Assembly: GCF_030068475.1 (NCBI RefSeq)
Contig: NZ_JAQOSP010000116.1
Location: forward strand, 124,001-188,000
Direction: 5' to 3'
DNA from: Roseofilum acuticapitatum BLCC-M154
Lineage (GTDB): Bacteria > Cyanobacteriota > Cyanobacteriia > Cyanobacteriales > Desertifilaceae
DNA length: 64,000 bases
The position numbers and the translations under genes were made by a program. This document shows, in pieces, positions 25,657 through 33,014 of this stretch. The notes beneath the pieces are model-generated. The model saw only the letters and a program-made list of their open reading frames with translations. It searched no databases and was not told the origin of the DNA. The number at the start of each line of letters is the position of its first letter. Within the stretch, counting starts at the first letter, position 1.

Positions 25657-26292
25657 CTAGGAAAACTTAGTATTGATCAGGATAGCCGCTTGAGTGCGAT
25701 CGCGCACATTTAAGCGACTTAAAATATTAGCCACATGGTTTTTCACCGTGCGCTCGGAAATATACAAAGTTTGGGCAATTTCCCGGTTACTATAACCCGC
25801 ACCAATCAGCTTTAATACTTCCTGTTCTCTTGGAGTCAACAGTTGTAATTCGGGTGGCGCTGAATTCACCTCTGGTTCCGGTTGAGCAGTGAGCATTTTT
25901 TCTAATAATCCTGGCCCCAAATGGGTATAGCCTTTATAAACTGCTCGAATAGCTGCGGCTAAATCTTCTGAAGGCGTATCCTTTAATAAATAGCCCTTCG
26001 CGCCATAGCGCACGGCTTGGCTCACATACTCATCATCATCAAAGGTAGTTAAGACGAGAACCTTAATCTGGGGACACTGTTCTTGCAGCACTTTCGTAGC
26101 TGCAACACCGTCCATGACAGGCATCCGCACATCCATTAATACCACATCGGGTTGTAAAGATATGGCTTGTTCAACACCCATTTTGCCATTTTCAGCCGTT
26201 CCTATCACTTCGAGATCGGGTTTGGTTTGGAGGAGGCTACATAACCCTTCTCGGACTAAGCTTTGATCGTCTACTAATAATATTCTAATCAT
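25657..26292 (-). CDS. NarL/FixJ-type response regulator
   Basis: A receiver plus LuxR-type DNA-binding domain. In the 211-residue form started at 26292, the receiver has the acidic pair in LLVDDQS, the phosphoacceptor Asp in [13 protein letters not shown], and the lysine in [10 protein letters not shown]. The C-terminal helix-turn-helix is [20 protein letters not shown] followed by [13 protein letters not shown]. The upstream in-frame extension overlaps the end of exonuclease III, so the shorter start is preferred. No histidine kinase is adjacent. Probably cotranscribed with the nuclease gene. Confidence 0.92.
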   Translation of the reverse strand: MIRILLVDDQSLVREGLCSLLQTKPDLEVIGTAENGKMGVEQAISLQPDVVLMDVRMPVMDGVAATKVLQEQCPQIKVLVLTTFDDDEYVSQAVRYGAKGYLLKDTPSEDLAAAIRAVYKGYTHLGPGLLEKMLTAQPEPEVNSAPPELQLLTPREQEVLKLIGAGYSNREIAQTLYISERTVKNHVANILSRLNVRDRTQAAILINTKFS

Positions 26293-26305
26293 GAAAAAAG
26301 AGGGA

Positions 26306-27097
26306 TTAAAACTCCACAATTACAGGGGTATGATCGCTGGGTTTGGGTAAGTGTCGAGGTTCGATATCAATGATACAGTCTGAAGCGCGATCGCCTAATG
26401 GAGCCGATAAATAATGATGATCGATCCGCCAACCTCGCTGACGCTTAAAGGAGTTTTGGCGATAATCCCACCAGGTATATTGACCTTCTTCTTGGTTGAA
26501 TTTACGGAAAGCATCGGCTAATCCTAAATTGAGAATGCGTTGCAAGGCTTCCCTTTCCTTGGCAGTTGTACCGGTTTTTTGGCTATTGGGGGAGACTTCA
26601 AAATGCACATCTCTATCTTCGGGCACAATGTTAAAATCACCACAAATACATAAGCCTTGGGGATGGCGCTTCAGGAGGAGATCGAGATAATCTTGTAGAA
26701 GGGAGAGCCAATCTAGTTTATAGAAATATTTATCACTCTCAAAGTCGCCGCCATTGGGTACATAAACGGTGATGATGCGGATATCGTCTAAAACGCCGGT
26801 AATTAAGCGCTTTTGCTCGTCAAACTCCCCTACCCGATCCGCGCCTAAAATGGGGGTAAAACCGGTACTGACATCGGAAAGGGGCGATCTCGTAATCAGA
26901 GCAACACCATTATAGGACTTCTGGCCAGAGACATAAACCTGATATCCTGCCTCTTCAAAAGGCGATCGCGGAAACAGATCGTCAATCACCTTTGTTTCCT
27001 GCAACCCCAACACATCTACCGGGTTATCTCGCAGCCAATTAACAACTATATCCAGTCGGGTACGAATCGAGTTAACATTCCAAGTGGCAATTTTCAT
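26306..27097 (-). CDS. xth: Exodeoxyribonuclease III / AP endonuclease
   Basis: A 263-residue DNA repair nuclease that cuts at abasic sites and digests duplex DNA 3'-5'. The signature parts are present: [17 protein letters not shown] with the metal-binding Glu, the [13 protein letters not shown] loop, and the C-terminal [10 protein letters not shown] with the catalytic Asp-His pair. The WRIDHHYLS segment is also diagnostic. The ATG at 27097 is preferred over 27103 because it starts the family core. Confidence 0.93.
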   Translation of the reverse strand: MKIATWNVNSIRTRLDIVVNWLRDNPVDVLGLQETKVIDDLFPRSPFEEAGYQVYVSGQKSYNGVALITRSPLSDVSTGFTPILGADRVGEFDEQKRLITGVLDDIRIITVYVPNGGDFESDKYFYKLDWLSLLQDYLDLLLKRHPQGLCICGDFNIVPEDRDVHFEVSPNSQKTGTTAKEREALQRILNLGLADAFRKFNQEEGQYTWWDYRQNSFKRQRGWRIDHHYLSAPLGDRASDCIIDIEPRHLPKPSDHTPVIVEF

Positions 27098-27158
27098 CAA
27101 CAACGGGGGTAAGAAGATGATCCCCTAGAATTGTAGCGGAATCAGGTACAGATCCATA

Positions 27159-27286
27159 ATATCAAGTCCGGTTAATTTGTTAAGAAGCGGGCAAGATGCC
27201 CGCACTCCTCGAATTCTTTGATATGACTGGAGTGGGAGCATCTTGCTCCCTACATTTTAATTAGGGTATTTAAGCGAACTTGATAT
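27159..27286. repeat. MITE-like repeat family B, copy 3 (short form)
   Basis: A 128-bp copy with ATATCAAGTCCGG and CGAACTTGATAT ends, in the same orientation as 4724-4889. Both sub-terminal palindromes present in copies 1 and 2 are absent, while the inner GCGGGCAAGATGCCCGC and GGGAGCATCTTGCTCCC arms are kept. It lies between divergent xth and the DUF2237 gene. Confidence 0.8.
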
Positions 27287-27337
27287 AACTCTTGACGAAG
27301 GCTTAAAATAAACCCAAAAGTGACTCCATTAACCCCC

Positions 27338-27724
27338 ATGTCTGAAACCCAATCTGAAGCCAAAAATGTATTCGGTGAACCCTTACAAACCTGTTGCACC
27401 GATCCGATGACGGGATATTATCGTACCGGATATTGTGAAACCGGGCCGGGAGATTTCGGGCTGCATGTGGTTTGTGCAAAGGTGACCGACGAATTTCTAG
27501 AGTATACCCGCAAGCAGGGCAATGACCTCAGTACCCCCGTACCGATCTATGGGTTTCCGGGGCTTAAAAGTGGCGATCGCTGGTGTTTATGCGCCTCCCG
27601 TTGGCAAGAAGCCCTCGAAGCTGGCGTTGCCCCTCCCGTAGTTCTATCCGCTACCCACCTCAACACCTTAGCCGTGATTCCATTAGAATTGCTGAAAGAG
27701 TATGCTGTTGATGGAGAAGCTTAA
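27338..27724 (+). CDS. DUF2237 family protein
   Basis: A 128-residue protein of unknown function of the DUF2237 family, widely found in bacteria and some plants. Typical segments are NVFGEPLQTCCTDPMTGYYR, GPGDFGLHVVCAKVTDEFL, SGDRWCLCASRWQEAL and VVLSATHLNTL. Conserved cysteines suggest metal binding or redox but this is not established. A GTG upstream (27320) is possible; the ATG at 27338 fits the family better. Confidence 0.82.
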   Translation: MSETQSEAKNVFGEPLQTCCTDPMTGYYRTGYCETGPGDFGLHVVCAKVTDEFLEYTRKQGNDLSTPVPIYGFPGLKSGDRWCLCASRWQEALEAGVAPPVVLSATHLNTLAVIPLELLKEYAVDGEA

Positions 27725-27780
27725 CCCAATGTAAGTGTAGAATGATAGATGATCTTCAACTTTAGCTCTCGGTTCAGATT

Positions 27781-28641
27781 GTGGCTTTTGACAACACCTG
27801 TAAATTCCTGGCAACCCAAAACCCAATTAGTTTTGTCCGTTGGCTGCTTCCCCAAGTCAACGCCAGTAATGTGCAAGTCATTAAAACAGAACTCTCTACT
27901 GAACCGGTTCGTGCTGACTCCCTAATTTTACTCAAAGCTGCCGATACTATTCTACATCTGGAATTTGAGCGCGTTCCTAAAGCTGACCCCCCTTTACCAG
28001 AGCGAATGATCGACTATTGGCTCAGGCTTTATCGCAAATATCACTGTACCATTGAGCAAGTGGTCATTTTCCTGAAACAGACCAACTCACCAGAAGTCTT
28101 TGTCGATCGCTTCCAAGTCCAAAATACCATTCACAGATATCGCGTCCTCCGTCTGTGGGAACAAGACCCCGCTCCTTTCCTCAGTGATGCTGCTCTGCTT
28201 CCCCTCGCGCCTCTAACCCGTAGCAATACACCGCGAGATCTGCTACAACAGGTAGCAGAGGCCACGCGCAAAATTCCTGACCCTAATCAACGCAAAGAAA
28301 TCATCGCCTGCACTGCTATTATGTCTGGACTCATTCACAACCCGGAAATTATTCAAGACCTCTTCCGCGAAGATTTGCTAGAAGACTCCTCTTTCTATCA
28401 ATTTATCCTGCAAAAAGGAATGAAAGAAGGGGTTAAACAAGGTCGCCAAGAAGGTCTGAAACAAGGTCGTCAGGAAGCGGTCTTAATGATGTTACGCCAG
28501 AAAATTGGCACGATCGCAGCAGAGACGGAAGAGAAAATTTATGATCTTTCATTTACCCAACTCCAAGGGTTAATGGAAGCGATGCCTAACTTCCAACAAC
28601 AGCAGGACTTAACTGAATGGCTTGCTAGTCTACCCCAATGA
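27781..28641 (+). CDS. Rpn family recombination-promoting nuclease/putative transposase
   Basis: A 286-residue protein starting at GTG. The PD-(D/E)XK core is visible: RADSLILL with the acidic residue, then ILHLEFERVP with E-x-E/K-like strand. A C-terminal spacer KEGVKQGRQEGLKQGRQE is the repeat typical for this group. Members promote recombination through weak DNase activity in E. coli; many cyanobacterial ones are uncharacterised. It is convergent with a broken relative just downstream, so the locus has gained several of these. Confidence 0.82.
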   Translation: MAFDNTCKFLATQNPISFVRWLLPQVNASNVQVIKTELSTEPVRADSLILLKAADTILHLEFERVPKADPPLPERMIDYWLRLYRKYHCTIEQVVIFLKQTNSPEVFVDRFQVQNTIHRYRVLRLWEQDPAPFLSDAALLPLAPLTRSNTPRDLLQQVAEATRKIPDPNQRKEIIACTAIMSGLIHNPEIIQDLFREDLLEDSSFYQFILQKGMKEGVKQGRQEGLKQGRQEAVLMMLRQKIGTIAAETEEKIYDLSFTQLQGLMEAMPNFQQQQDLTEWLASLPQ

Positions 28642-28782
28642 CCGTTGATGAAGCCTTAACTTGGGTGGAAACGATCTGATCCGCATTTATGACCAGTTAC
28701 AGTGTGCGAGTGAACCCGTCGCTGTGATTGACCAGTTTTTAAACGCATTCTAAACCGGATCAGATCATTGAGGAGAGAAACA

Positions 28783-29587
28783 TCACTCTTCTGGGTTATC
28801 TGGCTCTTGTGCTGATGTAGCCATTTCATCCACTACTGTTTGAAAAGAGGGCAAAGATTCGGTTGTTACAGCTTGAGTCAACAATTCTGCCAGCACTTCC
28901 AAGTTGGCGATCGCCTTCACTTGCTCTTTTAACTCGGCTGGAACCTCCACAAAACGGACTTCCAAAATGCGAAGGATAGCTTCTTGTCGTTCCTCAGCGC
29001 GTCCTTCTTCGCGTCCTTCTTCGCGTCCTTTCTCAATTCCAAAGCGTTCAATACTGGTAATGTAAGGCATGACTTTCTCCTTCTCTAAGGTTTCCATTTC
29101 TGCCCATAACCGCCGCTCTTCTGGTTCTGGAAGTTCCATCAGCCAGTCGATGAGCCGAAATAGCTCTACTATATCCTGGCGGGATAATCCTCGTTCATAG
29201 AGGCTTTTGACTAACCTAAGTTTGTTTGGATAGCCATTTTCTGGGTTTTCACCCATGGCTTGAGCGGCTCTATGAGCTTGAACTATGGCCGCAAAGGGGT
29301 TTGGGTCACTCTCTAGTTCACTGATATTGTAGTCTAGAAGCTTGACTATGGGAAAGTTTAAGCTCGACTTGCATCCCCACAGTTTTCGTTTGTAGCGATG
29401 GGGTCTCCAGGAGGCTCGCTCGTCGGCTAAGACGGCTAAACTTGGGCGGGTTTAGGAAAGTTATTTGTGGGTGTCCTAAATTTGGGTTAAACCCGCCCCT
29501 ACTCGACGATAGGTGTCGAAGAGCCTAGAGTTATAAATATACATGCGCTCGGCAAATTCCGATTGGGGCTGAGATTGGACTTCGATT
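28783..29587 (-). pseudogene. Disrupted Rpn-type putative transposase/nuclease
   Basis: The 157-codon open frame 28783-29256 is only the C-terminal part. Upstream on the minus strand the reading continues through LLDYNISELESDPNPFAAIV and LWGCKSSLNFPIVK back to AVLADERASWRP at about 29435. A palindromic insert (29441-29500) interrupts it. Beyond the insert the frame resumes as EVQSQPQSEFAERMYIYNSR and LFDTYRRV up to about 29587, where a stop occurs. The N-terminal domain is missing. The piece keeps the GREEGREEGR repeat. Translation from the internal ATG at 29256 might still make a C-terminal fragment. Confidence 0.8.
29441..29500. repeat. Small palindromic insertion within the Rpn pseudogene
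   Basis: Inverted arms GGGCGGGTTTA (29444-29454) and TAAACCCGCCC (29488-29498), with inner arms TTTAGGA and TCCTAAA, enclose about 30 bp. It lies exactly between codons that belong together in the Rpn-type gene. No second full copy was noticed in the window. Confidence 0.65.
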
Positions 29588-29698
29588 CGATTTACTGATC
29601 CAGAAGCTTAACCCATGACTTGGGATGTTTTCCCTACTGCTCAGAACCTAGACGACATGGTAGCTTAGAAACAGGCCGTTTCAATTCCTTTAAAGCCT

Positions 29699-30202
29699 AT
29701 GGTGACTGATACAGGCGATCGCACAACCCTCACACTCAGTGTGGCAGACCGACTCAAATTTTTAACGGAGCTGGTGATCTTCCAGGATCTGGCTCAAACG
29801 GAGTTTATGGAACAATTAGCGACTCATCTAGAACAGGTGCAGTTTCCCGCAGACCATACCATTTTTGCCCAGGGCGATCGCGGGGACTTACTCTATATTC
29901 TCTTTTCCGGTCGGGTCAAAGTCCATTTTGATGAGGTGCAACTGGCCGAACTCGGCCCTGGATCGTATTTTGGTGAAATGGCGATCTTTGAATCCCGGCC
30001 GCGATCGGCTTCAGTGACAACCCTAGACCCCTCTCAATGTCTGGTTTTAACCCAAGAACAAGTTTATCAAGCCATTAAAGAACGGCCCAAAATAGCTATC
30101 AAAATGATTAATGTTCTCTGCCAACGGGTGCGTAAACTCAATCGCCTGTTTGGAGCCTCTGAAGACCTCTTTTATAACCAGGTACAACAGCAAGTCTTAT
30201 GA
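29699..30202 (+). CDS. Cyclic-nucleotide-binding domain protein
   Basis: A 167-residue single cNMP-binding domain. The beta-roll has FPADHTIFAQGDRGDLLYIL and the phosphate-binding cassette LGPGSYFGEMAIFESRPRSASVTT, whose Gly-Glu and Arg-x-Ala-Ser residues fit cAMP/cGMP binding. No DNA-binding or catalytic domain is attached. Its stop overlaps the next start by ATGA, and the next protein begins with a related domain, so the two are probably made together and may interact. Confidence 0.88.
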   Translation: MVTDTGDRTTLTLSVADRLKFLTELVIFQDLAQTEFMEQLATHLEQVQFPADHTIFAQGDRGDLLYILFSGRVKVHFDEVQLAELGPGSYFGEMAIFESRPRSASVTTLDPSQCLVLTQEQVYQAIKERPKIAIKMINVLCQRVRKLNRLFGASEDLFYNQVQQQVL

Positions 30203-31275
30203 TGATTTCTACACAGTCTCTTGAACTCATTCAAGATCTTCCTATTTTTAGCAACATTGAAGACAAGAAAAATAAGTTTTTAACGGAAATTACCAAGCAA
30301 CTGGGAGAAATTGAATTTCCGGCCGGTCACACCATTTTTCGCCAAGATGAAACCGGTTCCTATCTTTATATTCTGGTATCTGGCGAAGTAGAAGTTCATA
30401 TCGGGGGGCTGAGACTGGCCCATCTGAAACCGGGGGACTATTTTGGAGAAATGTCGGTTTTGGATGCCCAATCCCATTCTGCTTCAGTGACAGCCCTAGA
30501 ACAGTGCAAATGTTTGGTGTTATCTCAAAAAGATCTCTATTCAGCGATCGAAAAATATCCAGAATTAGGATTAAATATTATTCGCATGTTGTGCGCAAGA
30601 GTGCGTATTCTCAACCATCATATTACTGCCTGGCTGAGAGGTTTACTAACCATTGCCTGGGCAGATGGTGAATATAATCCAGAGGAGAAAGAATTAATTG
30701 CTGAATTAATTAAAGATGAGTTGGGGAGTAATATTAATTTGGGTTCCCTAAAACCGATTACCGGTGAAGAATTAGCAGCCGTTTTAGGAAGACAAACTTC
30801 AGTGGCGGAGAATTTCCTGCGGACTGGGGTGATTATGGCCTTGGCTAATGGAACTTATTCAGAAGATGAAGACCGAGTGTTACAGCAATATTGTGCAGCT
30901 CTAGAACCCTCTAGTGAAGTATTAGATGTGCTGAAGTTTTTATTGATTACTTCAGAAAGTTTACCGGAACAAAAACGCCAAGCGCTCATTGAGAAGTTGC
31001 AAGCCACTTTTCCACAAGGTGATGTTTTGCATCCGGTGCGCGAGTGGTTAGATGGGTTGGATATTAATACGCCTTATATGGCGAGATTTCTCTGTAAAAT
31101 GATTCCTCCCCAATGTCCGTTTGAACGGGATATTAAGCTGTTTGGCCATAAAATTGTCCATATTCCACCCATGTGTAAGTTAAATCCCCTTTATGAGCAG
31201 TTGGTGGGCTTGCGTTTCCGCGCTTTGTCTTATCTGGCAGATGATTGTAAAGAGGATATTTCGCGATATATTTAA
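30199..31275 (+). CDS. cNMP-binding, TerB-like and Mo-dependent nitrogenase C-terminal domain fusion
   Basis: A 358-residue three-part protein. Residues 14-140 form a cNMP-binding domain (LKPGDYFGEMSVLDAQSHSAS; the Arg usual in the phosphate cassette is His here). Residues 146-250 look like a TerB-type helical domain, with ADGEYNPEEKELIAEL and ANGTYSEDEDRVLQQ as two acidic metal-type loops. Residues 275-355 match the cyanobacterial Mo-dependent nitrogenase C-terminal domain family, with CPFERDIKLFGHKIVHIPP and LCKM/CKLNP cysteines. No nitrogenase genes are in the window; the domain name is historic. Likely a sensor of cyclic nucleotide at a membrane or complex. Confidence 0.8.
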   Translation: MMISTQSLELIQDLPIFSNIEDKKNKFLTEITKQLGEIEFPAGHTIFRQDETGSYLYILVSGEVEVHIGGLRLAHLKPGDYFGEMSVLDAQSHSASVTALEQCKCLVLSQKDLYSAIEKYPELGLNIIRMLCARVRILNHHITAWLRGLLTIAWADGEYNPEEKELIAELIKDELGSNINLGSLKPITGEELAAVLGRQTSVAENFLRTGVIMALANGTYSEDEDRVLQQYCAALEPSSEVLDVLKFLLITSESLPEQKRQALIEKLQATFPQGDVLHPVREWLDGLDINTPYMARFLCKMIPPQCPFERDIKLFGHKIVHIPPMCKLNPLYEQLVGLRFRALSYLADDCKEDISRYI

Positions 31276-31365
31276 CCTGAGTTGAGGTAAATAATTTTTA
31301 AAAACAACCAACTTTTTATATAGGTTGGTTAAACTAGAGACAAAGAAAACCGAGGATATTAACGA

Positions 31366-32046
31366 ATGGCCAACCAAATCGAACAGAAACAAGATGATGA
31401 CGTACAGCTTGTTCCAGTTTTTACTAGCCTGACTATCCAAAAACTGGTGAAAACAAACCTTAAACATCTACAGGACTTACCCGAATTGCCAGGTATTTAC
31501 TTCGCGGTTGATAGTGGGTATCGCGTTCATTACGTTGGAATAAGCACAACCAACCTATCCGAACGGTTGCAAAATCATGATAAATTAGTGGATTTCAAGC
31601 GATCAAACGTTCAATATATTGCTTATAGGACATGCTTTGATAATGAAGATTTAGAGAAAATGGAAGCTCAAGCGATTTCCTACTTTAACCCTCCCCTAAA
31701 TAGCAACAAAATTGACTTAACACCCATTGTCGATCTGGGAATTAACGAACTCGATTTATTAGAGCGTTATGCAGAATTAAAACGGCAACAAAAAGCAATT
31801 GAGCTTGAGCTTGAGGCGTATAAACCCAATGTCCTGTCTATTATCCAAGCGGCCGGAGGAAAGATTCAAGGAACTGGATATACCGCCTCTACACAAGTTA
31901 AACCTAAATGGCTGTATTCTCAGGAATTAGAAGATTTAGCTAACGAAGTTAAAGTTAGGCAGAAAGAAGAGCGGGATAACAACATTGCAACTTATGAAGA
32001 AGTCACAACCTTTCCGGTCATTCGTATTTCACAAGAGGACGTTTAA
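31366..32046 (+). CDS. GIY-YIG nuclease family protein
   Basis: A 226-residue protein. The GIY-YIG domain spans about 38-115: PGIYFAVDS with GIY at 43-45, YVGIS at 56-60, the Arg in LSERLQNH, an acidic EKMEAQAI helix with Glu100, and NPPLN at the end. The C-terminal half is a coiled helix (LERYAELKRQQKAIELELEAY) and a short basic domain. It stands alone, with no methylase next to it. It differs from the GIY-YIG protein at 15769 in domain order: nuclease first, helices after. Confidence 0.82.
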   Translation: MANQIEQKQDDDVQLVPVFTSLTIQKLVKTNLKHLQDLPELPGIYFAVDSGYRVHYVGISTTNLSERLQNHDKLVDFKRSNVQYIAYRTCFDNEDLEKMEAQAISYFNPPLNSNKIDLTPIVDLGINELDLLERYAELKRQQKAIELELEAYKPNVLSIIQAAGGKIQGTGYTASTQVKPKWLYSQELEDLANEVKVRQKEERDNNIATYEEVTTFPVIRISQEDV

Positions 32047-32089
32047 GAACAATTAAGTTGAATGTTTCTGGGGCATAAGGCAATCGAAG

Positions 32090-32527
32090 ATGAATGTGGT
32101 GATTGAGCGAGTTTCTTATGGGGAACAAGGGGAGGCGATCGCCTCTATTCGCATAGAAGTGTTTCAAAACGAACAAAAAGTTGATCCGAGTTTAGAGTTT
32201 GATGGCTTAGATGAACAAGCGGATCATCTCCTCGCTTATCTGGAATCTAAACCCGTGGGAACCGCGAGGGTACGACAGCTCAATGCTGAAACCGCAAAAA
32301 TTGAACGGTTGGCGGTTTTGGCTCCGTTTCGCGGTCAAGGAATTGGGCGAAAATTAATGCAAACTGCCCTAGAACTGACTCAATCTTATGGGGTAAACGA
32401 GGTGATTATCACGGCTCAACTCTATGTTCAATCTCTTTACGATCAGCTTGGATTTATACCAGAAGGGGAAGCGTTTGTAGAAGCGGGAATGCCTCATATA
32501 AAGATGCGGAAAAAATTCCATGACTAA
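32090..32527 (+). CDS. GNAT family N-acetyltransferase
   Basis: A 145-residue acetyltransferase. The acetyl-CoA-binding motif is VLAPFRGQGIGRKLMQTAL (R/Q-x-x-G-x-G/A), preceded by the strand KIERLAV and followed by LYDQLGFIPEGEAF. It resembles the ElaA-like small GNAT proteins; the acceptor is unknown. Intact length. Confidence 0.87.
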   Translation: MNVVIERVSYGEQGEAIASIRIEVFQNEQKVDPSLEFDGLDEQADHLLAYLESKPVGTARVRQLNAETAKIERLAVLAPFRGQGIGRKLMQTALELTQSYGVNEVIITAQLYVQSLYDQLGFIPEGEAFVEAGMPHIKMRKKFHD

Positions 32528-32574
32528 GGAAGCGTTGGGGAAATAAGACCAATGGCAGTTAGAGGTGGATTCTA

Positions 32575-32781
32575 CTATAAATTATTCTGACCTTTCTGGA
32601 TATGACGATACTGCTCAAAAAGTATAGAAAACTCTTGAGCATCAACCTCTCCATAGACTTGATTCTGGGGGACTGCATCAACTCGATCCATCAATGCTTC
32701 AAATGCGGCTTGGTCATTTCTATGCTCTAGAACATACTTTTGAAGTTCTCTGATCGTCATCCCCTCAAAATCAGACTTCAT
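32575..32781 (-). CDS. DUF6887-like small protein
   Basis: About 68 residues from the ATG at 32781: MKSDFEGMTIRELQKYVLEH, then EALMDRVDA. The pattern resembles DUF6887 proteins, which occur in pairs with DUF6888 in cyanobacteria. The start lies 11 bases inside the upstream partner gene, showing translational coupling. An alternative upstream start (32817) would overlap more. A toxin-antitoxin role for such pairs is only suspected. Confidence 0.65.
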   Translation of the reverse strand: MKSDFEGMTIRELQKYVLEHRNDQAAFEALMDRVDAVPQNQVYGEVDAQEFSILFEQYRHIQKGQNNL

Positions 32782-32953
32782 TAACAAACCTCCAATTTCC
32801 ATTTGGGTAAATTTCAATTATCATTTCTTCTCCTATAAGGAGAATGACATTTCCTGTTCTCTCATCTAAACGCACCATATCCACAGAACGGTACATGCTT
32901 GTGAGATTCTGGCAAATCTGAAAACATCGAAGTGCCTGTTGAATTGTTGGCAA
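32771..32953 (-). CDS. DUF6888-like small protein
   Basis: A 60-residue protein: QQALRCFQICQNLTSMY, then VDMVRLDERTGNVILLIGEE and the conserved ending YPNGNWRFVNEV. This matches the look of the DUF6888 family. It is the first gene of a two-gene unit with the DUF6887-like gene, overlapping by 11 bases. Function unknown. Confidence 0.65.
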   Translation of the reverse strand: MPTIQQALRCFQICQNLTSMYRSVDMVRLDERTGNVILLIGEEMIIEIYPNGNWRFVNEV

Positions 32954-33014
32954 GTATCTGACTCCATCTTTATGATAGCTTAATTAGCTTATAGCAGTTT
33001 TCGCTAACGATCGC

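Noticed and set aside
28660-28755. Fragment reading DLIRIYDQLQCASEPVAVID between the two Rpn-type genes
   Set aside because: It might be a remnant of a protein gene, but it lacks a start and a recognisable family, so no feature is claimed.
29609-29662. Short open frame MTWDVFPTAQNLDDMVA as a small gene
   Set aside because: Only 17 codons, without ribosome site or known match; likely chance or a scrap next to the Rpn pseudogene.
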